Assembly (NCBI GenBank): GCA_913061025.1
Contig: CAJXUJ010000041.1
Coordinates: 1-8,976, forward strand
DNA from: an uncultured Actinomycetes bacterium
GTDB lineage: Bacteria > Actinomycetota > Actinomycetes > S36-B12
DNA: 8,976 nucleotides
Reading direction: 5' to 3'
Shown: piece after piece, positions 6,385-8,976 of the stretch
Position numbering within the stretch: position 1 is the first letter of the stretch
How the letters are laid out: the number at the start of each line of letters is the position of its first letter
Program-made: the position numbers and the translations under genes
The notes under the pieces: generated by a model
Databases searched by the model: none
Told to the model about the DNA's origin: nothing
What the model saw: only the letters and a program-made list of their open reading frames with translations

Positions 6385-6438
6385 AGTTTAAGCCAGAGCC
6401 CTCCGCGAATGCGGAATCAGTGAACTGTCACATGTGAC
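6385..6438 (-). promoter_or_regulatory. Candidate oxidoreductase promoter and two palindromic operators
   Basis: The gap between potC and the oxidoreductase gene holds a perfect 12-base palindrome GTCACATGTGAC (6427-6438) and a second one with a 4-base spacer, TCCGC-GAAT-GCGG-A (6402-6415); their centres are 24 bases apart. Downstream on the minus strand TAAACT (6390-6385) is a fair -10 box, giving an 80-base leader; no good -35 is visible. Neither palindrome is followed by a T-run, so they look more like operators than a potC terminator. This suggests the oxidoreductase has its own regulated promoter besides read-through from potABC. Confidence 0.35.
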
Positions 6439-6459
6439 CGACTGGCCGCCCGGGGTGCT

Positions 6460-7314
6460 CTAGGAGCGGGGCAGGGTGTCCATGCTGAGCGCCTTGAGGT
6501 TGACGTCGCTATCGACCACGGACGCCTGCAAGGCCTTTCGGCGACGCCAAGCGACGAACTGCGCGATGAGGACGATCGCCAGGGAGGCGAAGAAGACCAA
6601 GGTTGCCAGCGCGTTCACCTGAACCGGGATACCGCGCTGCGCCGCACCCCAGATGTAAATCGGGAAGGTGACCAGGGTTCCGGCGTTGAAGAAGCTGATA
6701 ATGAAGTCGTCGAAGCTAAGCGCGAATCCGAGCAGCGCCGCACCCGCAATACCCGGTGCCACCAGCGGGAACGTGACGTAGCGGAAAGTGGCGCGTGGAC
6801 TCGCGTAGAGGTCTTGGGCCGCCTGCTCCAAGTTCGGGTCCATGCCCTGAAGGCGGGCCTTCACGGCCACCACAATGAACGAGATCGTGAACATGATGTG
6901 CGCGATGATCACCGTGGGCATACCCAACGGGAAGCGCAGGTTCAAGAACAGGGCCAACAGGCTCGAACCCATGACCACCTCGGGAGTGGCCATGGGCAGG
7001 AAGATCAACAGGTTGGTGCTCTGACGCCCGCGGAAGCGATAGCGCACGAGGGCGAAGGCGATCATCGAACCAAGGATGGTCGCCACGATCGTCGAGACGA
7101 GGGCGATACGCACACTCACCCCGAACGATTGACAAACGGCTGGAACTCCACACAGGTTGGTCCAGGCATCGATGCTGAACTCGTTCCACTGGGTGTTGTA
7201 GTCGCTGGCCGGGTTGTTGAAACTCAGCACGCCCACGACGGCAATGGGCACGAAGAGATACACGAGAACGAGCATCGCGACGACGGTCAGGATGTGCCTG
7301 CGGATGAACGTCAT
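6460..7314 (-). CDS. potC: ABC transporter permease, spermidine/putrescine type (PotC/PotI)
   Basis: The 284-residue membrane protein has about six hydrophobic segments (roughly 9-31, 67-92, 101-126, 134-152, 188-210, 237-256). The EAA loop that docks the ATPase is present as LEQAAQDLYASPRATF with VTFPLVAPGI (162-189). Length and order match PotC/PotI, the second permease of polyamine importers, which pairs with PotB and the PotA dimer in the inner membrane. Its ATG shares one base with the potB stop (TGATG at 7316-7312), a sign of coupled translation and equal amounts of the two permeases. An odd feature is a Cys pair (Cys55, Cys61) in the first external loop. PotC (spermidine-preferring) and PotI (putrescine-specific) cannot be told apart here, and relatives import other compounds. 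Confidence 0.9.
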   Translation of the reverse strand: MTFIRRHILTVVAMLVLVYLFVPIAVVGVLSFNNPASDYNTQWNEFSIDAWTNLCGVPAVCQSFGVSVRIALVSTIVATILGSMIAFALVRYRFRGRQSTNLLIFLPMATPEVVMGSSLLALFLNLRFPLGMPTVIIAHIMFTISFIVVAVKARLQGMDPNLEQAAQDLYASPRATFRYVTFPLVAPGIAGAALLGFALSFDDFIISFFNAGTLVTFPIYIWGAAQRGIPVQVNALATLVFFASLAIVLIAQFVAWRRRKALQASVVDSDVNLKALSMDTLPRS

Positions 7315-8207
7315 CAGACCAACTCCTCCGTTCCCGCTCGACGGATGTAGAAGAAGACGATCACCAAGATCAGCGCCATGAGCATGAAGGACAACGCTGC
7401 TGCCGTCGGGTAGTCACGGAACTGGATGAAGTTGATCTGGATCGCGTTACCGATCATGCGGTCTCCGGTGCTACCCAGAAGTTGCGCGTTGATGTAGTCG
7501 CCGAACGCCGGAATGAACGTGAGCAGGGTCCCAGCGACCACGCCCGGGAGGGACAGCGGCCAAATCACCTTGCGGAACGTGGTGGCTGGATGGGCGTAGA
7601 GGTCACCCGATGCCTCGATCAGCCGGGGATCGATGCGGTCCAGCGCCGCGAACAGCGGAAGGATCATGAACGGAAGGAAGTTGTAGGTCAGGCCCGCAAT
7701 AACAGCAAGGCCGGTATTGAGTATTCGGTCCTGCGGCAGCACGCTCAACGCGTTCAGGAAACTGGTGATCGGGCCCTCGTCAGCGAGGATCGTGCGCCAC
7801 GCGTACGTACGCAGCAGAAAACTTGCGAAGGTGGGGGCGACCACCAGGACGAGCAGCAAGCCCTTCCACTGCCCACCACGGAAGGCGATGAAGTACGCCA
7901 GCGGATAGGCGATGATCAAAGCCAAGATCGTGGCGGTGCCGGCGTAGACGAGCGACCGGATGAACTGCTCGGAGTAGGCCGAGAAGGCCTCCGGGTAGTT
8001 CATCAGATTGAACGCCGGCATGTACTGCCCCGACGTCCCCGGAACGGGTACCTGCAGGCTGGTGAGGAACAAGGTGACGAACGGAATCGCGAAGAAGACC
8101 GCCAGCCAGCCCATGCCGGGCAGCAGCAGCCAGTAGCCCGTCCGTGATCGCTTTCGCTCGGGTGAGTCCTGCTTACCCGAGCCAGGCGCCGTCATCACCG
8201 CGGCCAT
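7314..8207 (-). CDS. potB: ABC transporter permease, spermidine/putrescine type (PotB/PotH)
   Basis: The 297-residue permease begins with a charged cytoplasmic tail (about 1-24, GKQDSPERKRSR) and has six hydrophobic segments (about 25-50, 85-108, 117-137, 165-188, 222-235, 270-289). The EAA loop is LIEASGDLYAHPATTF with VIWPLSLPGV (196-223). PAFGDYINAQLLGS (233-246) is strongly reminiscent of the PotB/PotH conserved segment. It forms the polyamine channel with PotC. I placed the start at ATG 8207, just 2 bases after the potA stop with GGCGGG upstream; ATG 8195 is also possible. The open frame continues upstream to 8276, but that would overlap potA by 67 bases and add a non-conserved tail. Confidence 0.9.
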   Translation of the reverse strand: MAAVMTAPGSGKQDSPERKRSRTGYWLLLPGMGWLAVFFAIPFVTLFLTSLQVPVPGTSGQYMPAFNLMNYPEAFSAYSEQFIRSLVYAGTATILALIIAYPLAYFIAFRGGQWKGLLLVLVVAPTFASFLLRTYAWRTILADEGPITSFLNALSVLPQDRILNTGLAVIAGLTYNFLPFMILPLFAALDRIDPRLIEASGDLYAHPATTFRKVIWPLSLPGVVAGTLLTFIPAFGDYINAQLLGSTGDRMIGNAIQINFIQFRDYPTAAALSFMLMALILVIVFFYIRRAGTEELV

Positions 8208-8209
8208 GG

Positions 8210-8976
8210 TCAGCCCGCCAACCCGAAGCTGTGCTCGGGAGCCCAGTGCACGACCACCCGGTCCCCCACGTCGCATCGATCACCGACCAGGACGTTCTGT
8301 TCGAAGACGGTGATGTCTTGCCCGGCATCGGTCTTCACGAGGTACTGCGTCGAGACTCCGGTGTACGAGACGTCGATCACCACGCCGGTGAGGCGGTTGT
8401 GGGATTCGGGAACCTGGTGCGCATCGGGCTCGTCGAGAATCGTCATCTTCTCCGGCCTAACTCCGACGATGATGTCCGACCCCTCGGCCGCATTGCGCGA
8501 CTGTGGGAGTGCGAGCGTCAGTCCGCCGAAGTCCACGAGAATGAGATCGCCATTCGTGCCGGACTTGTGGCCCGCGAATAGGTTCGACTGCCCCAGGAAG
8601 TTCGCCACGAACACCGTGCGCGGCTGCTCATAGATATCGGCCGGGTGGCCCATCTGCTCGATCCGGCCGGCGTTCATGACGGCCACCGAATCGGCCATCG
8701 TCATGGCTTCTTCTTGATCGTGGGTGACGTGCACGAACGTGGTGCCCACTTCGGTCTGGATGCGCTTGAGTTCGATCTGCATTTGGCGCCGCAGTTTCAG
8801 GTCCAAGGCACCGAGCGGCTCGTCCAGGAGCAGCACATCGGGCTGGTTGATGAGGGCGCGCGCCACGGCGACGCGCTGTTGCTGACCACCGGATAGTTGC
8901 GCGGGCTTGCGACGAGCCATCGGCGCCAACTCCACGAGTTCGAGCATCTGCTCGACCGGACCCTTGACGTCCTTCA
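8210..8976 (-). CDS. potA: ABC transporter ATPase, spermidine/putrescine type (PotA), N-terminus beyond right edge
   Basis: About 255 codons are visible; the frame is open to the window edge, so the Walker A loop and Q-loop lie outside (a full PotA is about 370 residues). Visible motifs are the ABC signature LSGGQ (8896-8882), Walker B VLLLDEP (8836-8816) with the D-loop ALD, and the switch histidine in VTHDQEE (8722-8720). A C-terminal TOBE-type domain follows, containing VGVRPEKM and GVVIDVSYTGVSTQY, as in PotA/MalK-type importers. It hydrolyses ATP to drive uptake through PotB and PotC. It heads the visible part of the operon; the promoter, and probably the binding protein gene, must lie to the right. 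The ATG at 8947 is an internal methionine and not the start. Confidence 0.93.
   Translation of the reverse strand, partial: KDVKGPVEQMLELVELAPMARRKPAQLSGGQQQRVAVARALINQPDVLLLDEPLGALDLKLRRQMQIELKRIQTEVGTTFVHVTHDQEEAMTMADSVAVMNAGRIEQMGHPADIYEQPRTVFVANFLGQSNLFAGHKSGTNGDLILVDFGGLTLALPQSRNAAEGSDIIVGVRPEKMTILDEPDAHQVPESHNRLTGVVIDVSYTGVSTQYLVKTDAGQDITVFEQNVLVGDRCDVGDRVVVHWAPEHSFGLAG

Noticed and set aside
6427..6438. GTCACATGTGAC as a CRP-type or GlnR-type site
   Set aside because: CRP half-sites (TGTGA-N6-TCACA) are in the opposite order, and the flanks do not match the GTnAC-N6-GnAAC form of GlnR boxes as I recall it.
7482..8147. 221-codon plus-strand open frame opposite potB
   Set aside because: Antisense shadow of potB, with highly charged low-complexity composition and no family features.
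8208..8276. Upstream potB start at 8276
   Set aside because: It would overlap potA by 67 bases and adds a Gly/Arg-rich tail not expected in PotB; ATG 8207 immediately follows the potA stop.

Overview
The window looks like the chromosome of a mid-to-high-GC actinobacterium (about 60% G+C judged by eye). The evidence is GC-rich third codon positions, GTG starts behind strong Shine-Dalgarno sites, a possible leaderless promoter, and a secreted two-domain protein resembling the extracellular sensor domain of mycobacterial PknH. Species cannot be named from the sequence. No RNA gene, insertion sequence, CRISPR array or phage gene was seen. There is no gene-free stretch above 300 bases; the longest gap is about 160 bases.

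Reading right to left along the minus strand, the window opens inside potA, the ATPase of a polyamine-type ABC importer. The permease genes potB and potC follow, and the three are packed so tightly (2-base gap, then a one-base stop/start overlap) that they must form one operon. No substrate-binding protein (PotD/PotF) lies in the window. After a 161-base gap with two palindromes comes a GTG-started FAD-dependent amine oxidoreductase of the PuuB/DAO type. A second gap of 100 bases holds three copies of a GTTCATC heptamer, two 11-base units of which resemble a PHO box. It precedes a 12-TM major facilitator transporter carrying the residue set of the phosphate:H+ symporter (PHS) family.

A single plus-strand gene follows, encoding an exported protein with two diverged copies of one domain and one cysteine pair per copy. 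It converges on the MFS gene and diverges from a two-gene minus-strand operon. That operon encodes an agmatinase/ureohydrolase and, after a 2-base gap, a saccharopine-dehydrogenase-like NAD(P) enzyme that runs off the left edge. The divergent intergenic region carries two inverted repeats that sit on the likely speB promoter.

Taken together, the locus reads as uptake and breakdown of polyamines or guanidino compounds: import (PotABC), oxidation of an amine (PuuB-like), hydrolysis of a guanidino group to urea plus an amine (SpeB-like), and an oxidoreductase acting on an imine or amino-acid conjugate. The exact substrates are inference. The phosphate-type transporter and the secreted protein are the two members that do not obviously fit, and the transporter is the most interesting because its binding residues and its upstream repeats point independently to phosphate.
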